Shown: piece by piece, positions 36,954-45,064 of the stretch
Numbering within the stretch: position 1 is the first letter of the stretch
How the letters are laid out: every line of letters starts with the position of its first letter
Assembly (NCBI GenBank): GCA_963793645.1
Contig: CAWCAW010000007.1
Location: forward strand, 248,001-312,000
Direction: 5' to 3'
DNA: 64,000 bases
From: CAWCAW01 sp963793645
Lineage (GTDB): Bacteria > Actinomycetota > Acidimicrobiia > Acidimicrobiales > UBA8190
The notes under the pieces: model-generated
Databases searched by the model: none
The model's input: only the letters and a program-made list of their open reading frames with translations
Told to the model about the DNA's origin: nothing
Program-made: the position numbers and the translations under genes

Positions 36954-37457
36954 ATGGTGATCGTGGGGGTGATCCTGATCATCTTCGGCGTCACCCTCTT
37001 GATCGTGGTCGACGCTCCTCGGCGCGTCGCCGCCAAGTTCATGCGCCTCGGTGGTCGCGGTGCTGACAGCCGACCAACCAATACCCCGCCCGCCTCGGTC
37101 GCATCTGTCGCCAGCCCCGCGGTGGTTTCCAACTCGGCTCGGCCTGCCTCTGACTTTGTCGCCACGCCTGGCGCGGTGGCGGCGCCGGCCGATCTGTGGT
37201 CCGCCTATCGAACCCTCGCACCGGGCTGGTACCGGCAGCCGACCGATCCTTCGGTGGCCCGGTACTGGGATGGCGACTCCCTGCACAACGAGAAGCGGAC
37301 CGTGCTGAGCTGCCCGACGCCGGTCTCCATCGATGCCGCCTCGGGCGCCTACCGAGGACTCCCGCCGGGGTGGTACCGAGACGACTCAGCGCCAGGTTGG
37401 GCACGCTTTTGGAACGGGAGCTCGCTCGGTGAGGAACGTCGTCCGGTGGCGAGATGA
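36954..37457 (+). CDS. Membrane-anchored protein with two DUF2510 repeats
   Basis: Protein of 167 residues. One helix at residues about 2-20 (IVGVILIIFGVTLLIVV) is followed by an Ala/Pro/Ser-rich linker and two DUF2510 motifs: LAPGWYRQPTDPSVARYWDG and LPPGWYRDDSAPGWARFWNG. DUF2510 is a short actinobacterial motif, usually on membrane proteins, of unknown role. A single-copy relative lies at 38741. Convergent genes follow. Confidence 0.75.
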   Translation: MVIVGVILIIFGVTLLIVVDAPRRVAAKFMRLGGRGADSRPTNTPPASVASVASPAVVSNSARPASDFVATPGAVAAPADLWSAYRTLAPGWYRQPTDPSVARYWDGDSLHNEKRTVLSCPTPVSIDAASGAYRGLPPGWYRDDSAPGWARFWNGSSLGEERRPVAR

Positions 37458-37518
37458 GCTTCTCCTAAAGTTTGCGGCGCGCGGTGCCGAAGGCTCTCCA
37501 ACAGGCAGGGAGGGGTGG

Positions 37519-37809
37519 GTGTTCAAGGACGAGGTGCAAGGCGTCGGAGCGAATCCGACGATGGATGGCACTTCGGACGGGACTTTGGACGTGGGCACGA
37601 AAGTGTACGTGCGCGATCGTTACCAGGGTCAGTGGAGCGGCGGGTTCGACGTGGCCGAGGTGTGCGCCGACGGCTATCACATACGCCGGATCTCCGACGG
37701 ACAGATCTTCCCCGATGTCTTCCCTTTTGACGACGTCCGCGTCGAGCGACGCAAACAGCCGCTGCGCGGGACCGAGGGTTCTTACCTGGATCGTCGCCGC
37801 TCGACATGA
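37519..37809 (+). CDS. Small SH3-like conserved protein
   Basis: About 96 residues from a GTG with AGGGAGG 6 nt upstream; an ATG at 37561 is also possible. The core VGTKVYVRDRYQGQWSGGF followed by EVCADGYHIRRISDG and FPFDDVRVER has the alternating pattern of a small barrel with conserved Trp/Phe. Similar small proteins occur in actinobacteria (recollection). No function is known. No membrane or signal segment is present. Confidence 0.6.
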   Translation: MFKDEVQGVGANPTMDGTSDGTLDVGTKVYVRDRYQGQWSGGFDVAEVCADGYHIRRISDGQIFPDVFPFDDVRVERRKQPLRGTEGSYLDRRRST

Positions 37810-37832
37810 CGGCGGGGGCGCTCGCCAGGGCC

Positions 37833-38690
37833 CTAGTGAGGGCGGTTATCGGCTCGCCGCGAGACAACCCATGTGAAGTTGGCGATTGTCGCGTTGTAAG
37901 CATCAGACGCCGTCACGGCCACCCGCCACCGGCGTCGCATGGTCGGGCTACCGGTGATCACGCCCGAATCAGCGTTGATCGACAGCCCGGCCGGCAAGCC
38001 GACGGCGCGGTAGGTCAGCGTCTCGTAGGGCGACGTGTCCGCCGCGGTGATCTGCAGTCTGATGGGGGTCCCCAGCGCGCTGTGTTGCTTGCCGGGATTC
38101 GTCAACGCGATGGGCGTCCAGCACGACGTGGGCGCGCTGAAGATCGGCGTCGTCGTCACCGGAAGGTTGGAAGGTGGGTTGATCATGACGACGGGGTTGT
38201 CGGGGTCAGCCACCCAGTCGCCGCGTGTCCACGTGCTCTCACAAGCCAATAGGGCGTGGCGTTCGGGTTCTTGCAGCGACGCCGAGTCGCCCCCGGCCCA
38301 CATGTCGAAGCGGTACAAGTCGAATTTGTTCCAGTCGGTATCGCACTCGCTGCATTCATCTTCATGGATGAAATACCGCTCCATGTAGGGGACGTAGATG
38401 ATTTCGCACCACGGCATCTCGTTGACATCGGTGGCGAAGGTGATGGGATCCGCGTAGGTACCCGTACCGCCGGCACGCTGACGGGCCCCACATGGATGGG
38501 CGATGACGGGCCCCGGCGGCGAGTTGTCGACATAGCCGTACAGGGTCATGAAGGCCTTGACCGTGGTGGTCCCCGACGAGGGCACCAACGTCTTGGACGC
38601 AGAGGCCGTCGACGCACCGACGAGGCCCAGCACCACCACCACGGCCGTGATGGTGCCCGCGACCGGGAGCAGCCGATGGGACCGAACCAC
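37833..38690 (-). CDS. Secreted protein with a putative Ig (He_PIG-like) domain
   Basis: Protein of 285 residues. A signal peptide (VAGTITAVVVVLGLVGAST...) is followed by a domain rich in Cys, His, Asp and Trp, with GGTGTYADPITFATD and MERYFIHEDECSECDTDW. This recalls RlpA/barwin-like double-psi barrels but is not a firm match. The C-terminus has GLPAGLSINADSGVITGSP, the core of putative Ig (He_PIG) domains. The three-dimensional role is unknown; location is extracellular. It is convergent with the small SH3-like gene and divergent from a DUF2510 gene. Confidence 0.72.
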   Translation of the reverse strand: MVRSHRLLPVAGTITAVVVVLGLVGASTASASKTLVPSSGTTTVKAFMTLYGYVDNSPPGPVIAHPCGARQRAGGTGTYADPITFATDVNEMPWCEIIYVPYMERYFIHEDECSECDTDWNKFDLYRFDMWAGGDSASLQEPERHALLACESTWTRGDWVADPDNPVVMINPPSNLPVTTTPIFSAPTSCWTPIALTNPGKQHSALGTPIRLQITAADTSPYETLTYRAVGLPAGLSINADSGVITGSPTMRRRWRVAVTASDAYNATIANFTWVVSRRADNRPH

Positions 38691-38740
38691 GCGCCCAATG
38701 TAGCCAAGCCGAACGCGATGCCCGGGGGCGATCTTCTACG

Positions 38741-39154
38741 ATGCCCGGAGGCGAGGTATATGGAGGCATGGCGGTGAACAACGGTTCGTCTGGAGGTGGT
38801 CAGGACCCGGCGCAGTTGGCCGCCGCGTACCGAGGGGTGGCACCCGGTTGGTACCAGGACGCCGGCGACCCCACCTTGGCCCGCTATTGGGACGGCACCA
38901 GCCTGAGCGCGCACACGCAGCCGGTGGCGCCGCCGCCCGCGCCGACCATGGCTCCGACGGCGGTGTCGGCCCCTTCGGCGAGCACCTTGCCCAACGCCTC
39001 GGTGATCGCCGCACCGGGGGCTTCGCCGGGTCCCTCTCAGGCGAAGGGGCCCGAGACCGAGGAACGCGCCCAGCCGGTGAGGATGAGTCGTCTCGACTGG
39101 ATGTCGGTGACATTCGCGCGCGGCATGACTCGCCTGCTGGGCCGCACGAACTGA
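38741..39154 (+). CDS. DUF2510-containing protein
   Basis: Protein of 137 residues (128 if started at the ATG at 38768). One DUF2510 motif, VAPGWYQDAGDPTLARYWDG, lies near the N-terminus, followed by a Pro/Ala/Thr-rich linker and a basic C-terminal segment (MSRLDWMSVTFARGMTRLLG). There is no membrane helix, unlike the double-motif protein at 36954. The role is unknown. It is convergent with metB, with a 12-bp gap. Confidence 0.65.
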   Translation: MPGGEVYGGMAVNNGSSGGGQDPAQLAAAYRGVAPGWYQDAGDPTLARYWDGTSLSAHTQPVAPPPAPTMAPTAVSAPSASTLPNASVIAAPGASPGPSQAKGPETEERAQPVRMSRLDWMSVTFARGMTRLLGRTN

Positions 39155-39166
39155 AGGATCGGCCGC

Positions 39167-40315
39167 TCAGCCCAGGCCGTTGAGGGCCCGCTGCAGATCG
39201 CCGGTGAGATCGTCGACGGTTTCGATCCCCACGCTGAGACGAACGAGGCTGCCGGGGACCTCATTGCTGGTGCCGGCTGTGCTGGCGTGTGTCATCCGGC
39301 CGGGATGCTCGATCAGACTTTCCACGGCGCCGAGGCTTTCAGCCAGCGTGAAGATGCGGGTGGCCGCGCACATCGCGACGGCCGCCTCCTCGCCACCGTG
39401 CAACGTGAAGCTCACCATGCCGCCGAAGGCTCGCATCTGCCGCCGCGCCACGTCGTGGCCGGGATGGTCGACCAAAGACGGATGGAGAACGCGCTCTACG
39501 GCCCGGTGGTTGCCCAGGAGTTCGACGACGCCGAGCGCATTGGCGCAGTGGCGTTCCATGCGCAAGGGCAACGTCTTGGCGCCGCGCTGCACGAGATAGC
39601 AATCCAGGGGTCCGGGCACCGCCCCAGCCGCGTTCTGCAGGAAGCGCAGCCGGTTGGCGACACCCTCGTCGTTGGTGGCGGCGAAGCCGCCCACGACATC
39701 GGAGTGCCCTCCGAGGTACTTCGTGGTGGAGTGCACGACGATGTCGGCGCCCAGAGCCAGGGGCTGTTGGATCCAGGGAGTGGCGAAAGTGTTGTCGACC
39801 ACGACCAAGGCGCCGTGGCGGTGCCCCGCGGCGGCCACCGCGGCGATGTCGATCACGCCGAGCATCGGGTTGGTGGGCGTCTCGACCCAGATCATGCTCG
39901 TGTGGGGCCCGACTATATCCAGTGATGAAAAGTCCGTCGTGTCGACGACCAACCCGGCCGGCCCGTGCACTTGGGTGGCCAGCCGGTAGGTGCCGCCATA
40001 GGTGTCGGTGGGCAACACGAGATGGTCGCCGGGACCGAGCAGCCGCAAGATGGCATCCTCGGCGGCGAGGCCACTGGCAAAGGCGAAGCCGAAGGCGGCG
40101 CCTTCGAGCACGGCTAGATGCGTCTCCAAACTGGCGCGACTGGGGTTCCCCGAGCGGGCGTACTCGTAGCCCCGGTGCTTCCCCACGGCGTCCTGCTTGA
40201 AGGTGGATGACAGATATACCGGCGTGTTGACGGCGCCGACGGCGGAGTCGACATCGCCGCCGTGGACGGCGAGGGTCTCAAAACCAACGGTGTCGTCGTG
40301 TCGGTCGTCGGTCAC
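39167..40315 (-). CDS. metB: Cystathionine gamma-synthase/lyase (PLP enzyme)
   Basis: Protein of 382 residues of the Cys/Met-metabolism PLP family: FETLAVHGG, YEYARSGNPSRASLE, ETPTNPMLGVIDI and the PLP lysine in HSTTKYLGGHSDV. It joins O-acyl-homoserine and cysteine to cystathionine, or splits cystathionine; sequence alone does not separate the two. It starts 3 bp after the cbs stop, so the pair forms a transsulfuration operon and a gamma-lyase direction (homocysteine to cysteine) is plausible. Confidence 0.92.
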   Translation of the reverse strand: MTDDRHDDTVGFETLAVHGGDVDSAVGAVNTPVYLSSTFKQDAVGKHRGYEYARSGNPSRASLETHLAVLEGAAFGFAFASGLAAEDAILRLLGPGDHLVLPTDTYGGTYRLATQVHGPAGLVVDTTDFSSLDIVGPHTSMIWVETPTNPMLGVIDIAAVAAAGHRHGALVVVDNTFATPWIQQPLALGADIVVHSTTKYLGGHSDVVGGFAATNDEGVANRLRFLQNAAGAVPGPLDCYLVQRGAKTLPLRMERHCANALGVVELLGNHRAVERVLHPSLVDHPGHDVARRQMRAFGGMVSFTLHGGEEAAVAMCAATRIFTLAESLGAVESLIEHPGRMTHASTAGTSNEVPGSLVRLSVGIETVDDLTGDLQRALNGLG

Positions 40316-40318
40316 AGG

Positions 40319-41980
40319 TCAGCGCGATCCGGCGGCCAGTGTGGCCAGCACATCGGAGCGGGTGATGACGCCGACGGGATGGCCCCGGTCGAGGACCAGC
40401 AGCGCCGGTGCGTTTTGCAGTCTTGTCACCGCCACTTGGACCAACTCGCCGGCGCCGATAGTGGGAAGGGGATCCCCCATGACATCACTAAGGGGAAGAT
40501 CGAGCGCGGACGGGTCGGCGAACACCCTGTCCATCAGCCCGCGCTCGGTCACTCCGCCCACTACTTCGGCCATGACCACCGGCGGCTCCTGTTTGATAAC
40601 CGGCATCTGGCTCACCCCGTACTCGCGCAAGATGGCGATGGCTTGGCGAACCGTCTCGTCGGGGTGCGTGTGGACGAGCCCCGGTAGCACGGCGTCGCGC
40701 GCCGTCAACACGTCGCCCACGGTCGTCCCGGCGTCATGGAGGAATCCGTAGTCGGACATCCAGGCGTCGTTGTAGATCTTGGAGAGATAGCCGCGCCCCG
40801 AATCAGGAATGTGCACCACGATCACGGCATCGGCCGGGAGGTCACGACCGACTATCAGCGCCGCGGCGACAGCGGTGCCGCCCGACCCACCCAGGAGCAA
40901 ACCCTCTTCCCGAGTAACCCGCCGCGCCGTGGCGAAGCTGACGGCATCGGACACCGCCACCACCTGGTCGACCACCGACGGGTCATAGGTGGTGGGCCAG
41001 AAGTCCTCACCGATCCCCTCGACGAGGTACGGACGCCCCGATCCTCCCGAGTACACAGACCCGTCGGGATCGGCACCGATTATCTGCACGGCCGGATTGC
41101 GCTCCTTGAGATACCGACCGATCCCGGTGACGGTACCCCCGGTTCCAATGCCGGCCACGAAGTGCGTGACTCGCCCTGCGGTCTGCTCCCAGATCTCCTT
41201 GCCTGCGGTTTCGTATTGCGCGCGTGGATTGTTGGCGTTGTGGTATTGGTCGGGCTTCCACGCCAGTGGCACCTCGCGCGCCAAGCGGTCCGACACCGAG
41301 TAATAGGACTCGGGGTGCTCGGGTGCCACCGACGTCGGGCAGACGATGACCTCGGCTCCATACGCTCGCAGCAAGGCGATCTTGTCCGCCGCCACCTTGT
41401 CGGGGCAGACGAAGATGCACTTGTAGCCGCGCCGCGCCGCCACAATGGCCAGCCCCACGCCCGTATTCCCGCTCGTCGGTTCGACGATGGTGCCTCCGGG
41501 CTCGAGCAGACCGTCGCGCTCGGCTGCCTCGATCATGGCCAGCGCAATGCGATCCTTGGAAGAACCACCGGGATTGAAAAGCTCCAACTTGGCTACCAGC
41601 GCGCACTCCAGGTCACGGGCGGTGCGGTCCAGCCTGACCATGGGCGTATTGCCGATGAGGTCGACCAACGAGTCGGCCACCTCCATGGGGACGCCGGCGT
41701 CCGCCACCGGCCGCACGTCGACACCGATCAAGGTGGCGGCGAGATCGTCGGGAACGTGCTCGTCGGTGAACAACTCGGTGGGCAACCCGGCCCGTCGGAG
41801 GCCGGCCGCCACCACCGCCGCCTCGGCGACCGGGCCGCATACGCCCACCCGGCGAGGAATGCGGGCCCGCAGTGCGCCCACGAGTTCTTCGACGGACTCC
41901 CCCGGCGCGTGCCGGTGCACGGCGCGGGCCCGGTTCTCGAGTCGGGCCGGAACCGGACCGGCACCGACGACAACGAGCAT
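40319..41980 (-). CDS. cbs: Cystathionine beta-synthase with an unusual N-terminal extension
   Basis: From the ATG at 41980 the product has 553 residues. The last approx. 455 are a standard CBS: VDLIGNTPMVRLDR, PLP lysine in GGSSKDRIALAM, EPTSGNTGVGLA and GIGTGGTVTGIGRYL, then two CBS motifs (VGDVLTARDAVLPGLVH; DVMGDPLPTIGAG). The first approx. 98 residues (VVVGAGPVPARL, RRVGVCGPVAEAAVVAAGL) form an additional Rossmann-like segment that is not the eukaryotic heme domain. The alternative start at 41686 would give the usual length but has no Shine-Dalgarno sequence. It condenses serine and homocysteine and precedes metB. Confidence 0.88.
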   Translation of the reverse strand: MLVVVGAGPVPARLENRARAVHRHAPGESVEELVGALRARIPRRVGVCGPVAEAAVVAAGLRRAGLPTELFTDEHVPDDLAATLIGVDVRPVADAGVPMEVADSLVDLIGNTPMVRLDRTARDLECALVAKLELFNPGGSSKDRIALAMIEAAERDGLLEPGGTIVEPTSGNTGVGLAIVAARRGYKCIFVCPDKVAADKIALLRAYGAEVIVCPTSVAPEHPESYYSVSDRLAREVPLAWKPDQYHNANNPRAQYETAGKEIWEQTAGRVTHFVAGIGTGGTVTGIGRYLKERNPAVQIIGADPDGSVYSGGSGRPYLVEGIGEDFWPTTYDPSVVDQVVAVSDAVSFATARRVTREEGLLLGGSGGTAVAAALIVGRDLPADAVIVVHIPDSGRGYLSKIYNDAWMSDYGFLHDAGTTVGDVLTARDAVLPGLVHTHPDETVRQAIAILREYGVSQMPVIKQEPPVVMAEVVGGVTERGLMDRVFADPSALDLPLSDVMGDPLPTIGAGELVQVAVTRLQNAPALLVLDRGHPVGVITRSDVLATLAAGSR

Positions 41981-42157
41981 GTCCACGTCCAGAGTGTTAC
42001 CAGGTTCCGCTACCGATCGGGGGCTTCTTCTGCGGGCGCGTGGCCGCGTGGCGGCTGACGTTCGACGGCGGCATGCCTCTTTGGGCACAGCGGGCGCCAA
42101 CACGTCGGTACCGGCCCATTCACCTGGCGTCGACGAACTCAAGAAAAACCTCGGTGG

Positions 42158-42163
42158 TACCCT
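42158..42163 (+). promoter_or_regulatory. -10 box of a leaderless transcript
   Basis: TACCCT (TANNNT) lies exactly 6 nt before the ATG at 42170, the same spacing as at 16651, 30009 and 63660, and no ribosome binding site is present. No good -35 is seen. Confidence 0.45.
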
Positions 42164-42169
42164 TTTTTC

Positions 42170-42673
42170 ATGTCCTTGCAACCTGAACAAGAGGCGCCCA
42201 CACAGCTCACGACATGGCCGCCGCCGGCGGGCGAACCACAGGGCGTGACATTGGACGGACCCCCGGCGCCGGCGCCTCCGCAGGCGGACGATGACAGTTC
42301 CAATCGCGCCTCGCGTCTTCGGGAGTCCGAGGAGGAGATCGGCCGCTTGGTCATGAGGGTGCGCGAGCTCACCGATGCGGCGGTGGCAGAGGCGAACGAC
42401 GAAGCCAGGAAGGTCGTCGCTCAGGCCGAGACCCAAGCAGCCGGCATCGTCGAGGCAGCGACGGTCGAAGCAGCCCAGCGCCGCGCCGCGGCCCTGCCGG
42501 TGGCGACCATCCAACAGATCCGCACGACGTTGGAGACCTTCGACCGGGTCAACTCCGAGCTGGGCCACCAGCTGCGAACGCTCTGGGACGTTCTCGACGC
42601 GGAGATCCAGGCGCAGCCCCAAGTCCCACCGGCAGCCAGCCCTGAGGTCACACCGTCAGCTGAGCACGGTTAG
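42170..42673 (+). CDS. Coiled-coil protein (DivIVA/AtpF-like helix)
   Basis: Protein of 167 residues. A Pro/Gln-rich N-terminus of about 45 residues precedes a charged Ala/Glu-rich helix (ESEEEIGRLVMRVRELTDAA ... VVAQAETQAAGIVEAATVEA) and a second helix with IQQIRTTLETFDRVNSELG. Heptad-like spacing suggests a coiled coil as in DivIVA-type or ATPase-b-type scaffolds. A paralogue with matching elements follows 39 bp downstream. It has no membrane segment. Its closeness to the sortase operon (convergent) hints at a cell-envelope role, which is inference. Confidence 0.6.
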   Translation: MSLQPEQEAPTQLTTWPPPAGEPQGVTLDGPPAPAPPQADDDSSNRASRLRESEEEIGRLVMRVRELTDAAVAEANDEARKVVAQAETQAAGIVEAATVEAAQRRAAALPVATIQQIRTTLETFDRVNSELGHQLRTLWDVLDAEIQAQPQVPPAASPEVTPSAEHG

Positions 42674-42712
42674 AACGCTCGCGCAGGCGCTGCAAACAAG
42701 CCGCCTTCGAAA

Positions 42713-43578
42713 ATGAACGCACGGTATTCGCAAGGTGACAGCTTGCTAAACCGCATGCCGTCGTCGGAAATTGCAGGTCGACGCCTGTTAGATTGTGATA
42801 CCGTGCCCGCCCCTGAGGTTGCTGCCAAGCTTCCCACCGGCAGCGTTGAAGTCAGTACTGGGCCAGCCGACGCCACGCCCTCCCACGCCCTGTCACCGGC
42901 GTCGTTCCCCGCCGTCGGTTTGGAAGCACAGCTTCCGACTAGCGACGTGGACACGTTCTCGACACTCCTACCCGAGACGGTCGAACCGATCGCCGAAACT
43001 GAGACGTTGCCGGTCGGCTCCTTGGGCGAGCTCAGAGACATGCTCGAGAATTTCGGCGATTCTGGCGATTCGGTGGACGAACAACGAATTTTGCACGCCC
43101 GCATCGGTCGAATCTTCATAACGGGCCAGCGTTTCGTCGACGAAGCCGCCAAGAATGCGCAAACTCAGGCGGCCGGTATCATCGCCGCGGCGCGGGCGAG
43201 GCCGAGCGAATCGTGCAGGAGGCCCACGCCGGTGCGAGCCGAGTGAACGGAGGGTTTCGAGAGCCGGCGCGCTCCTCCCCCACGCCGGAGGTCATAGGAC
43301 AGATCGAGCGCGCCATCGATAGTTTCAATCGCGTCAACACCGAGCTCGCGCAAGAACTGGCGCTCTTGTGCGCCACATTGAGCCAGACCATGGCCCGACC
43401 CGACGCTGCTGTTCCTGACGACGTGGCGACCGTCGCCGGCATCGATGCGACACATGCGAATGGGTCGTCGCTGTGCGCGTTGCCGCCCAGCCTCCTGCCC
43501 TTCGCCGTCAACGGGTCGGAGTCAGATGCAAAGATCAAAACCCCTCGTTGGGCGCAGCGCTCGAGGCGGGAGCACTAG
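42713..43578 (+). pseudogene. Paralogous coiled-coil protein with a frameshift
   Basis: The first frame (42713-43246) encodes an acidic N-terminal region and the helix AAKNAQTQAAGIIAAARA, then breaks at about 43197-43200. Supplying one base continues EAERIVQEAHAGASRVNG, VIGQIERAIDSFNRVNTELA and on to the stop at 43578. The two parts together match the gene at 42170, especially QTQAAGI and FNRVNTEL versus FDRVNSEL, so this is one gene with a lost base. A GTG at 42803, after a TAGATT box, may be the real start. The intact protein would have about 288 residues. Confidence 0.65.
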
Positions 43579-43594
43579 TTCTCTTGATTCCTCC

Positions 43595-45058
43595 TCAAAT
43601 GCTTGCCGGCAAGAAATTGCTCAGCAGGCCGAAGAGGATGTAGAGCCCGGCCGCCCAGATGGGCGCCAGAATTACCCACGCGTCCACGATGCCAAAGTGT
43701 CGGACGACTCTTCGGTAGATCACGCCCAACAAGGCCAAAAGATCGAGCATGAGGAGCACCGCCGGCAGGTAGGACCACCGCCAGCCGACGAAACCGGTGA
43801 CGATGTGCTTCTTGCGAGGGACCCTTGGTTGGTGATCGGCCGCCGGTGTCGCTGTCGGGCTCGGCGTCGGTGTTTCGGTTGGCGCCGAATCCAACTCAGC
43901 CACCACGACAAGACGCTGGGTGGACGAATACCTCGGGTTGCACGTGGTAAGGGTCAGGCGATTGTCACCAAAAGAGTTGAGAACGGCGACATCCTTCGGG
44001 GACACGGCCACGGGCGCCTTCGACACCACGTAGTCGAGCCTCTCATCAGAGTCGGTGGTGAGGTAGATGTGCTCGCCCACGGTGACGCTACTCAAATTGA
44101 AGAATGGAGCACCGTAGGTGGTGCGGTGTCCAGCAATGGCCACGTTTCCGGCCTGGCCCGGAAAAGCCGAGCCGATGTAATGGCCCGGGGCCCTGGAGAG
44201 GTCACTTTCTGCGGTGCCCTCCACGACGAACTGATTGACCCCGATGGATGGGATTTGCAACTCGGCCACCACTGATCCTTCAGCTGGCTCAGGGACACTG
44301 GCGGTGCTCGGAACGAGCGTCACGGGAACGTTGGTTGGGGCCGGCGGATGATCTTCCACTTTCGCCTTGAATTCCGCTTTCAGGGCCGCCTGGGCGTGAT
44401 GCTGATAAATGCCGGTGCCCCACACCTGCCAGGCGGCAAAGAGAAGGAGAATGGCGCCGATGTTTCGCACCCAGCCGAACGAGGTGTACGCGACCTGCAT
44501 CTTCCGCGTCGCAGTCTTCGGAGCGTGGCTTGTGAGGGGGAGAGGATGGACGGAGCCGGCGTACAAGGGCTCTAGGTCGTTGGGATCGACGCGCTCGGGA
44601 TCGAACTGCAGCGCCGTGTAGGGCACCTGGACCGGCACCTCAAACGACGGGACACCCTCGTATACCGGTGCAGCGACGGCGGGCCCTGCGATGGTGGCCC
44701 CTTCCGGCTGCATAGATTCTTCCGCTGTCTGCATGGGTGCCATGGCATACGAAAGTGCGACTGCCATCGTCGTGGCGACGTCCGCCGCCATCGCCACACG
44801 GCCGACAGCCTCCTCCAACGACGCCGAGCCCTGCCCGCTTTCCCACAGCTCCGGCCAATCCATGGCGTCCACCGCACCGGGCCACGCCAACGCGTTGTCA
44901 TCGCCCAGACCGTCGCGAATCATCTCCTCGACGAATTGCCTGAGAAGAGGCAGCGAAGCAGGGGTAACAGGCTCATGGTCCCGGGCGAGAACGGCGCGCT
45001 TCGACGTCGTGGTCTCAGGACGCCCAAGAGCGGGGTCGGCCGGGCGGATCAACGTCAT
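43595..45058 (-). CDS. Class E-type sortase with long cytoplasmic N-terminus
   Basis: Protein of 487 residues. A 195-residue acidic cytoplasmic region is followed by a helix (about 198-217) and the sortase domain: catalytic His311 in AIAGHRTTYGAPF, Cys373 in LTLTTCNPRYSS and Arg382. Two further helices lie at about 432-452 and 457-480, after a Pro/Thr linker. His-Cys-Arg and the TLTTC context fit class E, which in Actinobacteria attaches LAxTG-type proteins to peptidoglycan. The N-terminal extension is much longer than usual. Last gene of the overlapping minus-strand operon, 6 bp after the exosortase, and the obvious enzyme for its four LAxTG-type products. Confidence 0.88.
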   Translation of the reverse strand: MTLIRPADPALGRPETTTSKRAVLARDHEPVTPASLPLLRQFVEEMIRDGLGDDNALAWPGAVDAMDWPELWESGQGSASLEEAVGRVAMAADVATTMAVALSYAMAPMQTAEESMQPEGATIAGPAVAAPVYEGVPSFEVPVQVPYTALQFDPERVDPNDLEPLYAGSVHPLPLTSHAPKTATRKMQVAYTSFGWVRNIGAILLLFAAWQVWGTGIYQHHAQAALKAEFKAKVEDHPPAPTNVPVTLVPSTASVPEPAEGSVVAELQIPSIGVNQFVVEGTAESDLSRAPGHYIGSAFPGQAGNVAIAGHRTTYGAPFFNLSSVTVGEHIYLTTDSDERLDYVVSKAPVAVSPKDVAVLNSFGDNRLTLTTCNPRYSSTQRLVVVAELDSAPTETPTPSPTATPAADHQPRVPRKKHIVTGFVGWRWSYLPAVLLMLDLLALLGVIYRRVVRHFGIVDAWVILAPIWAAGLYILFGLLSNFLPASI

Positions 45059-45064
45059 GGGGAC

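Noticed and set aside
41687..41980. Heme-binding domain at the N-terminus of CBS
   Set aside because: The Cys-Pro/His heme ligation pattern of eukaryotic CBS is absent; the segment has a Rossmann-like pattern instead.
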